DNA of 64,000 nucleotides, from assembly GCF_043497005.1 (NCBI RefSeq), contig NZ_JBIEKE010000002.1:744001-808000 (forward strand), written 5' to 3'. Below are positions 34,289 to 43,530 of the stretch, piece after piece. The stretch comes from Halobacillus_A sp043497005 (lineage in GTDB: Bacteria; Bacillota; Bacilli; Bacillales; Halobacillaceae). The position numbers and the translations under genes are program-made. The notes beneath the pieces are model-generated. The model ran no database searches and was not told where the DNA came from. It saw only the letters and a program-made list of their open reading frames with translations. How positions within the stretch are numbered: position 1 is the stretch's first letter; each line of letters opens with the position of its first letter.

Positions 34289-36214
34289 TCAATTATCATT
34301 GAAATACAATCGAATGGTTGAATCACTAGGTACTTTAACGCCTGCTTTAGGAGCTTGTGCTACTACTTCATCTCCTTCACCACTTGATTCAACGTGGAGG
34401 GTAGTGAGTACTTCCCTAATTTCCTTTCTCTTCATTCCTGTCACATCCGGAACTTCCACCAGCGGTTCCTCTGGCCACGCATATTCTTTATCCAGACCGT
34501 CCTTGCGCGGTTTTACTCCTAAAGAACGTAAACTATCTTCCATTATTGAACCTACAATCGGGGCAGCAACCACTCCCCCAAATTGAACAGTACCTTTAGG
34601 GTTATCGATCGCAAGGTAAACGACAAGTTCAGGATCATCCGCTGGAGCAAAACCAATAAAGGAAACAATATGGTTGTCACTCATGTATTTTCCGTCTTCT
34701 CCCACTTTTTGAGCAGTCCCTGTTTTCCCTCCGACTCTATAACCTTCTACATAAGCGCTGCGACCTGTGCCTTTTGCCACAACACTTTCTAACGATCTAC
34801 GCACTTCCTTAGAGGTTTCTTCAGAAATGACCCTTTTCATCATATTTGGCTCTTTTTTCTCGAGCACATCTCCGCTTACAGGGTCAAGCCATGCTTCTTG
34901 CACGTATGGTTCATAGTAATAACCGCCATTCACTGCTGCGGCTACGGCCATCACTTGCTGAATGGGAGTGACCGAGACACCTTGACCAAATGCAGTAGTC
35001 GCTTGTTCTACTGGCCCTATTTGCTCAGGCTGGAATAATATCCCGCTTCCTTCTCCCTCTAAGTCAATTCCTGTTTTCTCCCCAAAACCAAACCGTTTGA
35101 TATATTCAAATAATTTATCCTTCCCTAAACGTTCTCCTAATTGGACGAATCCCGGGTTACATGAATTTTGCACTACTTCTAAATAAGTCTGATCTCCATG
35201 GCCGCCGCTCTTCCAGCAATGTAGAGTGGCTCCTCCCACTTTAACAGAGCCGGAGTCATGAAAGTGCTCGTCTTCTAAATTGACTAATCCTTCTTCAAGC
35301 GCAGCCGCAAGCGTAATAATTTTAAATGTAGACCCTGGTTCATAGGTGCTCCATACAGGCAGATTCCGGTTATATATGGAAGATTCAACTTCTTGATATT
35401 GACTCGGATGAAAGTTAGGTCGAGATGCCATTGCTTTTACTTTTCCAGTCTTAGGATCAACCGCAATAGCTATTGCACCATCAGGGTTATATTTAGCTTC
35501 TGCCATATCCAATTCACGTTCAACAATGGATTGTACGTTGTAATCAATCGTTAACTGCAGGTCTTTTCCATCCACTGGAGGAGTGTATGTATCTGCTATG
35601 TCGGGCATCCGCTTACCTTTTGCATCAGAGAAAAAAGATAGAGCGCCTTGTTCCCCTTTCAACTCCTCATCATAATACGACTCCAAACCAAGTAAACCCT
35701 GGTTATCAATCCCGCTAAAGCCAAGTACGTGCGATAAGAATGCTCCATTTGGATAATATCTCTCAGAGTCTTCAGCAATATAGACGCCTGGTATATCTAA
35801 CATTTGAATGGCATCTGCTTTGTCTTCAGAAATCTTCCGTCCTTCGGGATGCAGCTTTTCAATAGAAACTTGCTTCGTTACGTGTGAATATGCTTTTTCC
35901 ACACTCATTTGTAAAATATCCGCTAATTGCTCAGCCGTTTTTTCCGGATCTTTAATTTGCCTTGGTACGACCATAACAGTTGGCGCTGATTGATTACCAA
36001 CTAAAACTTCCCCGTTCGTGTCCATAATTTTCCCTCGTTCAGGCTCAAATGTTATATCTCTGCCCCATGACTGCTCAGCTCGTTCGACTAGAAAATCACT
36101 AAGAACGAATTGTACATACCCTAACCTTCCAATAATAACTGTAAAAATAAGTAAAGCCACAAAAAAAACAGCGACTAATCGCTTTCTTACGATTACTTGT
36201 GATACTCTTCTCAT
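34289..36214 (-). CDS. spoVD: Sporulation penicillin-binding protein SpoVD (class B PBP)
   Basis: Mother-cell transpeptidase for cortex synthesis, partner of SpoVE. From ATG 36214 it is 641 residues. One N-terminal transmembrane segment, PBP dimerisation domain, transpeptidase with STFK (in YEPGSTFKII near residue 298), SCN (QNSCNPG near 355) and KTG (VGGKTGTAQK near 490), and a single C-terminal PASTA domain (PDVTGMKRKEIREVL). AAAGGAG is eight bases before this ATG; an ATG two codons upstream is too close to it. CATATAGT about 40 bases upstream resembles a sigma-E -10, without a convincing -35. Confidence 0.93.
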   Translation of the reverse strand: MRRVSQVIVRKRLVAVFFVALLIFTVIIGRLGYVQFVLSDFLVERAEQSWGRDITFEPERGKIMDTNGEVLVGNQSAPTVMVVPRQIKDPEKTAEQLADILQMSVEKAYSHVTKQVSIEKLHPEGRKISEDKADAIQMLDIPGVYIAEDSERYYPNGAFLSHVLGFSGIDNQGLLGLESYYDEELKGEQGALSFFSDAKGKRMPDIADTYTPPVDGKDLQLTIDYNVQSIVERELDMAEAKYNPDGAIAIAVDPKTGKVKAMASRPNFHPSQYQEVESSIYNRNLPVWSTYEPGSTFKIITLAAALEEGLVNLEDEHFHDSGSVKVGGATLHCWKSGGHGDQTYLEVVQNSCNPGFVQLGERLGKDKLFEYIKRFGFGEKTGIDLEGEGSGILFQPEQIGPVEQATTAFGQGVSVTPIQQVMAVAAAVNGGYYYEPYVQEAWLDPVSGDVLEKKEPNMMKRVISEETSKEVRRSLESVVAKGTGRSAYVEGYRVGGKTGTAQKVGEDGKYMSDNHIVSFIGFAPADDPELVVYLAIDNPKGTVQFGGVVAAPIVGSIMEDSLRSLGVKPRKDGLDKEYAWPEEPLVEVPDVTGMKRKEIREVLTTLHVESSGEGDEVVAQAPKAGVKVPSDSTIRLYFNDN

Positions 36215-36300
36215 ATCCATAACTCCTTTAAAAAATCGATAGAGTAGGCTTGTATCACTATATGCAATCTGAAAACGATTAGAACACTGCCTTAAGCTGT

Positions 36301-38433
36301 TTATTCAGGTGTAGAAAGCTCTACTACCAAGTAACCTTCTTCCTTAATATTTGAACCCTCTTTTATACTTTGCTGGTCCACATAACCGTCACCCATCGTT
36401 TCAACTTTTAAGTCAAAGTGCTCGGCAAGTTTTTGCACATCTCGTAAAGACCAACCCGTAATATCCGGCATCGTCGGTTCATCGGTTACAATGATGATCC
36501 GCTGATCACTTAATAACGTAGTTCCTTGCTGCGGCAACGTTTCAGTCACTTCATCTCCGTCACCAATTACAGTAACTTGACTAAATTCCTTTTTCAATTC
36601 CTTCTCAACCTTAGTAGTATCTTTACCTATATAGTCTTTCATTTTATGCTCTTCAACTTTATGGTCATTATTTTGATCTGGGTTAACATCAAGATAATGG
36701 AGGCTGTTTTCCATGACAGATTTCAAGATAAAGGAAACTGGTTCTGCACCTGTTTCTGTTACGTCTAGTTTTGGTTGTTTTACCGCTACGTACATAAGTA
36801 GTTCAGGATCTTCTACGGGAGCCATCCCTAGAAAAGAAAAAATATGATTTTCTTTTCCTGAAAGGTAGCCGCCGCCTTCTTTAGGAATTTGAGCCGTTCC
36901 TGTTTTTCCTCCTAAAGAATAGTCACTTAACTCAAATGGAGCTCCTGTACCGTTTTCTCCTGAAACAACACGTCCTAGCAAGTCTCTCATCTGACTCGCT
37001 GTCTCTTCTGAGATAGGCTCGTCAATGACTTCAGGTTCCTTCTCGTTTAGAATTTCACCATTTTCACTAGAAGTGACTTTCGATAATGTGTAAGGTCTCA
37101 TCATTTTGCCATCATTTGCAATCGCAGTAGCTGCAGTCATTAATTGCAATGGTGTTGCTGTTGTTCCTTGGCCGAATGCGGTCGTTACTTGTTCAATAGG
37201 ATAATCATATAATATGCGTCCTTCGCCTTCGTTAGGTAAGTCAATGCCTGATTTTTCATCCAGATGGAAATCCGATAGGTAATTTCTGAATTTCTTCGGA
37301 CCTACTAAATCATATCCCAGCTTTGCCGCGGCTACGTTAGAAGAGCGTTCAAAGCCTTCATCGTAAGTTATCTCACCCCAGCCTTCACGGTTATGATCAC
37401 GAATAGTACTTCCTGAAACTTCATAGGAGCCCGATTTAAAGCTATCATCGCCATTATAGACGCCTTCTTCAATTGCTGCGGCCCACGTGAACATTTTCAT
37501 TGTGGAACCGGGTTCAAAAGAATCCGAGATAATATCGTTATACCAGTTATCTACCTCACCTAAGTCGTTAGGGTTATAGCTTGGTCTATTGCCTAAAGCT
37601 ACTACTTCCCCTGTTTTAGGATTCATTACTGCCGCCATAATTTTAGCAGGTTCATACTGCTCATCGACGGTTGCCATCGCATCTTCTAAGAACGTCTGGA
37701 TTTTCTGATCGATTGATAAATGAACATCTTCCCCATCTTCAGGTTCTTGTAAAATTTCATTTGGATCAAGCAGTTTTGAACCATACTTATCTCTCTCATA
37801 AGAAATTTGTCCTTTACTTTCACGCAAATAATCTTCCATTTGCTTTTCAACACCCGTAACTCCGGTAATATGACCCTCTTCCGTACGAGCAAATCCTATA
37901 ATGTGAGAAGCAAATGTGCCGTTTGGATAGTACCGCTTAGACTCTTCTTCAAAATTGATGCCGCTTAAATCCTGCTCTTCAATTTCATCCTTCTGGTCTT
38001 GAGATAATTCACGTCCATTGCTGCCAAACTCGACTTGAAACCTTCCGTCCTCCTGCGCCTCGGTGATTCTCTGCTCGATTTCACTTTCTTCCATATCCAA
38101 GAAAGGAGCCAACACAGACGCCGTTTCTTCCGGATTCGTCACATGTTCTGGCTCCTCTTCTGAACGGGAATAATCCGGATCGACCACCGCATATAGTTTA
38201 TATGTAGGTCGATCGTAAGCTAATAACATCCCGTTTTTATCGTAAATATTACCTCGATCGGCATCTAATGAATACGAACTTGTACGAGCTTCCTCCGCCC
38301 ATTCATTTAAATTTACGCCTTCAATTTCAGCGGTGGACTGGATATATAAGAACCGTCCTGTAATAATTAAAAAAATCGCAGAGAATAGTAAGATTAAAAC
38401 CGCGGCGCCTTTATGGGTATTTGAGCTTTTCAT
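36301..38433 (-). CDS. pbpB: Penicillin-binding protein 2B, division transpeptidase
   Basis: Essential class B PBP of the divisome, cross-linking septal peptidoglycan with FtsW. 710 residues. Transmembrane segment about 11-30, dimerisation domain, transpeptidase with STMK (FEPGSTMKMF near 310), SSN (FERSSNVAAAKLG near 365) and KTG (LGGKTGTAQIP near 505), and two C-terminal PASTA domains (about 595-650 and 651-708). Strongly acidic overall for an exported domain. Nineteen bases after ftsL. Confidence 0.95.
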   Translation of the reverse strand: MKSSNTHKGAAVLILLFSAIFLIITGRFLYIQSTAEIEGVNLNEWAEEARTSSYSLDADRGNIYDKNGMLLAYDRPTYKLYAVVDPDYSRSEEEPEHVTNPEETASVLAPFLDMEESEIEQRITEAQEDGRFQVEFGSNGRELSQDQKDEIEEQDLSGINFEEESKRYYPNGTFASHIIGFARTEEGHITGVTGVEKQMEDYLRESKGQISYERDKYGSKLLDPNEILQEPEDGEDVHLSIDQKIQTFLEDAMATVDEQYEPAKIMAAVMNPKTGEVVALGNRPSYNPNDLGEVDNWYNDIISDSFEPGSTMKMFTWAAAIEEGVYNGDDSFKSGSYEVSGSTIRDHNREGWGEITYDEGFERSSNVAAAKLGYDLVGPKKFRNYLSDFHLDEKSGIDLPNEGEGRILYDYPIEQVTTAFGQGTTATPLQLMTAATAIANDGKMMRPYTLSKVTSSENGEILNEKEPEVIDEPISEETASQMRDLLGRVVSGENGTGAPFELSDYSLGGKTGTAQIPKEGGGYLSGKENHIFSFLGMAPVEDPELLMYVAVKQPKLDVTETGAEPVSFILKSVMENSLHYLDVNPDQNNDHKVEEHKMKDYIGKDTTKVEKELKKEFSQVTVIGDGDEVTETLPQQGTTLLSDQRIIIVTDEPTMPDITGWSLRDVQKLAEHFDLKVETMGDGYVDQQSIKEGSNIKEEGYLVVELSTPE

Positions 38434-38452
38434 AAAGATTCACCTGTTTCTG

Positions 38453-38833
38453 TTAGTTTCCAACGACACCTGCTTGTTTCACTTCTGCGTTTTGCATTTC
38501 AAGTCCGTTATCTTTAGCGATTTGCAAGATACGATCCGGGTTGCTTAACTCTTTCGCTTCATAAGCAAGGTTGTCATTGACTGACTGCTGCTGTCCTATT
38601 TTTTGTTCCATTTTTTGAATGTCACGGTTTAGTGTATCAGTTGCTGATGAAAATTGCACCATAAATACTGAAGCAATAACGACCAGACCCGTCGCCATAG
38701 AGTATAAAACTTTTTCTCCGGTACTAACCCACTGCTTCTTCTGAACTTTAACTTTTACTTGTTGTTGTTCCTGCTGCTTCTCCATTGGCTGCTGAAGCTT
38801 TCTCGCTCTTTCTATACTCATGTTTGCTTCCAC
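38453..38833 (-). CDS. ftsL: Cell-division protein FtsL
   Basis: Small bitopic divisome protein. 126 residues: a Gln/Lys-rich cytoplasmic N-terminus (repeated QQ and KVK between 15 and 35), one transmembrane segment (about 43-62), then an extracytoplasmic coiled coil with the leucine-zipper pattern through QKMEQKIGQQQSVNDNLAYE. It pairs with DivIC and DivIB. Overlaps the rsmH end by 16 bases. Identification relies mainly on position and architecture because the family is poorly conserved. Confidence 0.9.
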   Translation of the reverse strand: MEANMSIERARKLQQPMEKQQEQQQVKVKVQKKQWVSTGEKVLYSMATGLVVIASVFMVQFSSATDTLNRDIQKMEQKIGQQQSVNDNLAYEAKELSNPDRILQIAKDNGLEMQNAEVKQAGVVGN

Positions 38834-39795
38834 CCTTCTTCAAATGTAAATGAGTCTGACCATGGTTTTTTCTTTTCCACGACTCTTAACTTCGCTGATC
38901 TTGATCTACGGTTATCATCCAGTTCTTCATCGTTCGCTATAATGGGCTTTCTAGTAACTAATTTGAAAGGAGGTTGTTTTTCTTCTGGAATCATTGGAAT
39001 GTTTTTTGGCAGTGGAGGATTGGTGCTCCACTTCTTAAAGGCTTGCTTACACAGTCTGTCCTCTAGTGAGTGAAAGGTAATGACGGCAATTCTACCCTCG
39101 ACGGATACGACTCGTGCAGCTTGATGGAGCGTATCTTGAAACGCACCAAGTTCATCGTTTACAGCAATACGGATCGCTTGAAAAATTCGCTTTGCTGGAT
39201 GCCCCCCTTTACGCCTTGCCGGCGCTGGAATTCCTTCTTTAACTAGCTCTACTAATTGGTCAGTTGTTTCTATAGCTGTTTCTTTTCTTGCGTTTTCAAT
39301 CTTTCTTGCAATTTGCTTAGAAAATTTCTCTTCTCCATATCTAAAGAAAATCCTGACAAGATCTTCGTAAGCCCATTCATTTACGACATGCCAGGCAGAT
39401 AGCTCACTCGATTGATTCATTCTCATATCAAGAGGGGCATCGTTGTGGTAGCTGAATCCCCGATCAGCGACATCCAGCTGAGGGCTGGATACCCCTAAGT
39501 CATACAAAATTCCATCCACGTGATCAATATTCAGCTCCGCCAACTTTTCTTCTAATTGTCTAAAATTAGCATGAACAAATGTAATTTTATCCTCATAAGG
39601 TTGTAATCGTTTACGAGCAGCATTTAGTGCGTGGATATCTTGATCAAACGCTATCAATCGGCCGCGCTCAAGTCTGGAAGCAATTTCTTCCGCATGTCCC
39701 CCGCCGCCCAGCGTGCAATCAACGTATATCCCATCTGACTGTATATGTAGCTGCTTAATGGTTTCTGATTTTAATACACTGTAATGTTCAAACAT
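38818..39795 (-). CDS. rsmH: 16S rRNA (cytosine-1402-N4) methyltransferase
   Basis: Methylates C1402 in the ribosomal P site (MraW). From ATG 39795 it is 325 residues, beginning MFEHYSVLKSETI as in B. subtilis. SAM-binding VDCTLGGGGHAEEI near residue 23, DGILYDLGVSSPQLD near 95, PAPARRKGGHPAKRIFQAIR near 200 and VITFHSLEDR near 245. The frame extends upstream to a TTG at 39822 overlapping the mraZ stop, but that codon has no visible ribosome binding site. Confidence 0.95.
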   Translation of the reverse strand: MFEHYSVLKSETIKQLHIQSDGIYVDCTLGGGGHAEEIASRLERGRLIAFDQDIHALNAARKRLQPYEDKITFVHANFRQLEEKLAELNIDHVDGILYDLGVSSPQLDVADRGFSYHNDAPLDMRMNQSSELSAWHVVNEWAYEDLVRIFFRYGEEKFSKQIARKIENARKETAIETTDQLVELVKEGIPAPARRKGGHPAKRIFQAIRIAVNDELGAFQDTLHQAARVVSVEGRIAVITFHSLEDRLCKQAFKKWSTNPPLPKNIPMIPEEKQPPFKLVTRKPIIANDEELDDNRRSRSAKLRVVEKKKPWSDSFTFEEGWKQT

Positions 39796-39818
39796 ATCCT
39801 CACTCGTTTCTCTCTCGA

Positions 39819-40250
39819 TCAAATGTCAAAATCTAACATATTTTCAGCAATCTCAGAGAAAGACTCCTCTGATTCTTCGAAATAATTTTCCCAAAGATCT
39901 TTACTCCAGAACTCAATACGGTTAGACACTCCAATAACGACACATTCCTTGTCTAACTTTGCATGACTTCTAAGCGGGGGAGGAATATTAACTCTTCCTT
40001 GTTTATCGACTTCGCATTCCACAGCTCCGGAAAAGAAGAAGCGTGTAAAAGCACGAGCGTCTTTTTTCGTTAAAGGAAGCTTTTTTAGTTTTTCCTCGAG
40101 CAGTTTCCATTCATTCATAGGGTAGGCGAATAAACATTGATCTAAACCTCTCGTAAGCACAAAGCCCTCTTGAAGTTCATCACGGAACTTAGATGGAACA
40201 ATAATCCGTCCCTTTGTATCAATGTTGTGCTGAAATTCGCCCATGAACAT
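39819..40250 (-). CDS. mraZ: Transcriptional regulator MraZ
   Basis: DNA-binding repressor of the dcw operon with two SpoVT/AbrB domains. 143 residues. First domain MFMGEFQHNIDTKGRIIVPS, second around CEVDKQGRVNIPPPLRSHA, each holding the conserved DxKGR-type turn. First gene of the dcw cluster. Phased GTGG repeats just upstream (40276-40305) fit its own operator. Confidence 0.95.
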   Translation of the reverse strand: MFMGEFQHNIDTKGRIIVPSKFRDELQEGFVLTRGLDQCLFAYPMNEWKLLEEKLKKLPLTKKDARAFTRFFFSGAVECEVDKQGRVNIPPPLRSHAKLDKECVVIGVSNRIEFWSKDLWENYFEESEESFSEIAENMLDFDI

Positions 40251-40275
40251 AGAGTTTACCCCACTTTCTAATTTC

Positions 40276-40305
40276 AGCCTACCACATCACTCCACTTTTC
40301 ACCAC
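40276..40305 (-). promoter_or_regulatory. MraZ operator (phased GTGG repeats)
   Basis: Three direct repeats exactly ten bases apart on the transcribed strand: GTGGTGAAAA, GTGGAGTGAT, GTGGTAGGCT, ending 26 bases before the mraZ start. A helical-turn-spaced repeat of this kind is the known MraZ binding architecture. Position suggests autorepression. Confidence 0.75.
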
Positions 40306-40329
40306 TCATATTTAATTATTCGTTGTAAA

Positions 40330-40361
40330 TAAAAAAATTCCTGCCGTCCAAGGCAGGAATT
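40330..40361. terminator. Terminator between bshC and mraZ
   Basis: Stem AATTCCTGCC/GGCAGGAATT, six-base loop, followed by seven T on the minus strand. Ends the bshC transcript before mraZ. Confidence 0.88.
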
Positions 40362-40411
40362 TCATCGTTTTATATAAATATTTTTCAGGTGGGGGATCGT
40401 GGGGGAAAAAG

Positions 40412-42037
40412 TCACACTCTCACAAGATAATGAGAGTGTTCAAGCGACAAATCATGTGAATTTATCTGTTTAAACAGCGAAAACCCGTATTCATTCAGCC
40501 ATGGGAGTACACTCCACATTCTTTCTTGAAACCCACCATTTGGGTGAAAAAGGAGATTAAGATCATCAAAGACTTTTAACTGCTCCTGATATTCGTTTTC
40601 GATACTTTGCATCATCCGCTTCTCTAAGAACTCAACAGATTGTTGAATGTAATCCCAGTTTTTCTGAGCCAAAGCAGCTACATCCGGACTTAATTCCGCA
40701 GCTTTCTCTCGCAGCGGCTGATGGATGATCTCCATTTCTTTTTTTACTTCTCGTGACAGCTCTCTGATAGGAGGTGTCCCAGCAGAAGACAGCCACGCGA
40801 GCTTTTTACTGGCTGTTCCGTGTTCAATGACTTCCTTATCATTTAACTGCAGACGCTGCATTTGCTGTTCAGATTTCCGGTCCACCATTGTAAAAGAAAG
40901 CCGCGGCACGACTGGAGGCATCTTTAAATGTAAAGCTTCAAAACCCGGCTTTAATGCTGACCAGTAACTGATTTCACCAGGGCCTCCGACAAAAGCAAGC
41001 ACAGGGAGCAGACATTCTTGCATTAATGGGCGAGTCACCACATTATTGCTTAACAGCCACGGCTTTTTCTCAGCAATATGACGCAGCTGCTCTTTCGTAA
41101 GAGACACTTCATCTTTTTTTCCTTTAAAGTCTCCGTTTTCATCTCTTATTAATAATACCCTTTCTCCCTCATGGTGGAAGAATAAATGAGCATCTTCCAA
41201 TTCACTATCTAAAGAAAGAGGATAACCTTGTTGTTTATTTTTCTGTTCCAGGGAATGAACACCCTCAGCAATAACCTCGTTTTCATCGATCATTTTTAAA
41301 AAGAAAGGCGTCTCTAATTTGCGGATTTCCTGATCATGAGCATCTAATAAGATTAATCCTTCAGAAGGAAACAACTGATGAATGATTTTGCCAAAAAAAT
41401 CACTGTAACTGTCAGATGCACTTACCATACTTTCCAAGCGGTGAAAGAGGTCTACGCTATATTCTGTTTCTTTTAATTCATGAAAAACGGACTTCAGCCA
41501 TTGCTGAATATCCTTCTGATTAAAAGGCAAATCAGACACGGAAGACTTTTCGTTCACATCTGTTTTCACTTGCATTTTTTCCATATCCCCATTTACCTCC
41601 ATGAAGATATGGTTAATTTCCGCAAAATCGTGATCTTCGCCTGCAATCCAAAATACAGGAACCACCGAAGTTCCTAATTCCTTCTCTTTCTGTCGAGCCA
41701 ACTGTAAAATAGATATAATCTTATGCACCGTATAAAGAGGCCCCGTCAGTAAGCCGGCTTGCTGCCCGCCCACCACAACTGAAGCACGTGTATCTCTCAA
41801 CTTATTAATATTCGTAAACGTAGCTTCACCCGCTCCATACTGATCATTCAGTCTTATAAGCTCATTCACTAATCGGTTTCGATCGTAAGAGGTAGATTCT
41901 ATATGTTTAAGGCGGTCCAGCCACGTATGTTCCCCATGAGGGTGATAGTCAAATTTGTCCTGAACTTTAGAAAAATGATATTTATAATCTGCTATAAACG
42001 GATTTTTATCCGCCAAGCTTATTGGATCAATACGCAT
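40412..42037 (-). CDS. bshC: Bacillithiol biosynthesis cysteine-adding enzyme
   Basis: Adds cysteine to glucosaminyl-malate, the last step of bacillithiol synthesis. 541 residues, close to the family norm of about 540. Nucleotidyltransferase-like core with VVGGQQAGLLTGPLYTVHKI near residue 90, PVFWIAGEDHDFAEINH near 125, and a long C-terminal coiled-coil arm (roughly 385-470). Lies between the DUF3397 gene and mraZ as in related Bacillaceae. An inverted repeat can pair with its ribosome binding site (see 42041-42112). Confidence 0.94.
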   Translation of the reverse strand: MRIDPISLADKNPFIADYKYHFSKVQDKFDYHPHGEHTWLDRLKHIESTSYDRNRLVNELIRLNDQYGAGEATFTNINKLRDTRASVVVGGQQAGLLTGPLYTVHKIISILQLARQKEKELGTSVVPVFWIAGEDHDFAEINHIFMEVNGDMEKMQVKTDVNEKSSVSDLPFNQKDIQQWLKSVFHELKETEYSVDLFHRLESMVSASDSYSDFFGKIIHQLFPSEGLILLDAHDQEIRKLETPFFLKMIDENEVIAEGVHSLEQKNKQQGYPLSLDSELEDAHLFFHHEGERVLLIRDENGDFKGKKDEVSLTKEQLRHIAEKKPWLLSNNVVTRPLMQECLLPVLAFVGGPGEISYWSALKPGFEALHLKMPPVVPRLSFTMVDRKSEQQMQRLQLNDKEVIEHGTASKKLAWLSSAGTPPIRELSREVKKEMEIIHQPLREKAAELSPDVAALAQKNWDYIQQSVEFLEKRMMQSIENEYQEQLKVFDDLNLLFHPNGGFQERMWSVLPWLNEYGFSLFKQINSHDLSLEHSHYLVRV

Positions 42038-42040
42038 TTA

Positions 42041-42112
42041 TGAACTTCTCCTTTTATTCCATGGGTTGGTATGTACCATAATGTATTGTACAGAAATATT
42101 GTGAGAAGTTCA
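42041..42112 (-). promoter_or_regulatory. Inverted repeat able to mask the bshC ribosome binding site
   Basis: TGAACTTCTC (42112-42103) is the exact complement of GAGAAGTTCA (42050-42041), which includes part of the AGGAGAAG Shine-Dalgarno four bases before the bshC ATG. If the transcript begins upstream of 42112 the site could be hidden in a long-loop hairpin. TACAAT at about 42092-42087 could be a promoter -10 that starts inside the loop and would avoid the pairing. Confidence 0.45.
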
Positions 42113-42125
42113 CCTAATCTGTTTA

Positions 42126-42506
42126 TTACAAGAATACTCTGTCTATAATGCCGTAAGTCGCCAGCCCCATATATACAAACATGAACAGTAAAAACGTTAT
42201 ACGCAGGAATCCTTTAAAAGCTTTAAAAAAGCGGATTTCTTCTGATACCTTATACTGAACGATTAAAGCAAGACTTAATAAACAAAGTAAGAATACGAGA
42301 ATCCACGCAAAAAAACCTTGACCAAATAATACAATTAACAAGGTATGCACAGCAGCAACTAACACAGGGACCATTAATTGAGCTGTTTGATGAACAGCCT
42401 TCTTTTTGTTTCGATACCATTTTCTTGTAAAGAAATAGAGCACGAACAAAAAGAGAAATGGAGCCGTTAACACAAAGGCTATTACGGATATAAGAACATC
42501 ACTCAT
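42126..42506 (-). CDS. DUF3397 family membrane protein
   Basis: 126-residue hydrophobic protein with four predicted transmembrane segments (about 5-26, 44-61, 66-83, 98-118) and a basic loop after the first (RKWYRNKKKAVH). Matches my recollection of the DUF3397 family found only in Bacillaceae and relatives. Start overlaps the panE stop by four bases, so the two are translationally coupled. No function is known. Confidence 0.75.
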   Translation of the reverse strand: MSDVLISVIAFVLTAPFLFLFVLYFFTRKWYRNKKKAVHQTAQLMVPVLVAAVHTLLIVLFGQGFFAWILVFLLCLLSLALIVQYKVSEEIRFFKAFKGFLRITFLLFMFVYMGLATYGIIDRVFL

Positions 42507-43372
42507 GTCGCCTCTCCTTTTATATTTTTTATTTCTAATGCGTGAATCGCATCCACCACAAAAGAATGGTAGGGTGACTTATCCTTGGAGCGTTGAAGTA
42601 TAAAGCCGCATATCGCATCTACTTCTGTAGGTCGGTGTTCCAGCAAATCTTTTAACATAGAGGAATGATTTTCTCCTGTCCTTTCTGCTATCTGCTGTAC
42701 GCGGCCCCATTGCTCCTCAAAGGAGAGATTTAACGCGGAAGAAGCTTCTGCACAGAGTTGTTTTGCTAATTTACAGAGGCGGGGATTAGTGATGACATAT
42801 TTATTTTTTATGCCAAACAGGGCCGTCAATGGATTAATAACCGTATTAATGACAAGCTTCTCTGCAAGCATGAGCCAATAATCGTCTTTAAACGTAAACT
42901 TAAAGTCCTTCACGCTGAGTTTATCAGTCAAAGCATTAACATTAAACGAGCCTTTAAAGTGTGCTAAATGGATCATTCCGAGGCCTGTGTGCTGAACTTC
43001 AAATTCAGACATTCTAACCGCTCCGTGTTCGACAACCCCGACCGCACAAGAATTAGACAGCTCTTGTAAGAGATTAAGATGAGCCATTCCATTTTGTAAA
43101 AACAGACAAGGGACGATTGAAGGAAGCTGCTTTATAGTGGGATATACATCATACTGTTTAACTGTAACTATAAGGAGGTCCTGGTTTTCTAAACCTTGCA
43201 GATCACTATAAGCTTCTACCGCTCCGCGCAAGGCTCCACACTTCACTCCGTACTTATTTAACTTCTGTTTTTGCTTTTCTCTTCTTACAAAAACAGAAAC
43301 GGTATGGTCCTGGGAAAGGTATGCAGCAGCTAATAGACCAATTGCTCCCCCTCCTACTATGCCAACCTTCAT
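42503..43372 (-). CDS. panE: 2-dehydropantoate 2-reductase (YlbQ)
   Basis: NADPH-dependent reductase making pantoate for CoA synthesis, or a close paralog. From ATG 43372 it is 289 residues. Dinucleotide motif VGIVGGGAIGLLAAAY at the N-terminus, VTVKQYDV near 73, and the central KLVINTVINPLTALFG segment near 170. GGGGGA precedes the ATG; the 23 codons upstream to 43441 have no support. Divergent from ylbP. Confidence 0.88.
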   Translation of the reverse strand: MKVGIVGGGAIGLLAAAYLSQDHTVSVFVRREKQKQKLNKYGVKCGALRGAVEAYSDLQGLENQDLLIVTVKQYDVYPTIKQLPSIVPCLFLQNGMAHLNLLQELSNSCAVGVVEHGAVRMSEFEVQHTGLGMIHLAHFKGSFNVNALTDKLSVKDFKFTFKDDYWLMLAEKLVINTVINPLTALFGIKNKYVITNPRLCKLAKQLCAEASSALNLSFEEQWGRVQQIAERTGENHSSMLKDLLEHRPTEVDAICGFILQRSKDKSPYHSFVVDAIHALEIKNIKGEAT

Positions 43373-43530
43373 GCTTGTCCCCCATTTCCCTTCGGTCTTT
43401 TTTCTTATTGTAGCAAATTTTACGATTTGGATGGTGAACAATTTTTTAGGAAGTAATTGTACATTTCATTCTGAATATTTTTATATTATAATGAAAGAAG
43501 AGAAAGATTTTGGAAAGGGGAATTCGTTTT

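Noticed and set aside
42503..43441. Longer N-terminus of PanE
   Set aside because: The extra 23 residues precede the dinucleotide-binding strand that begins the family, and the internal ATG at 43372 has a good ribosome binding site.
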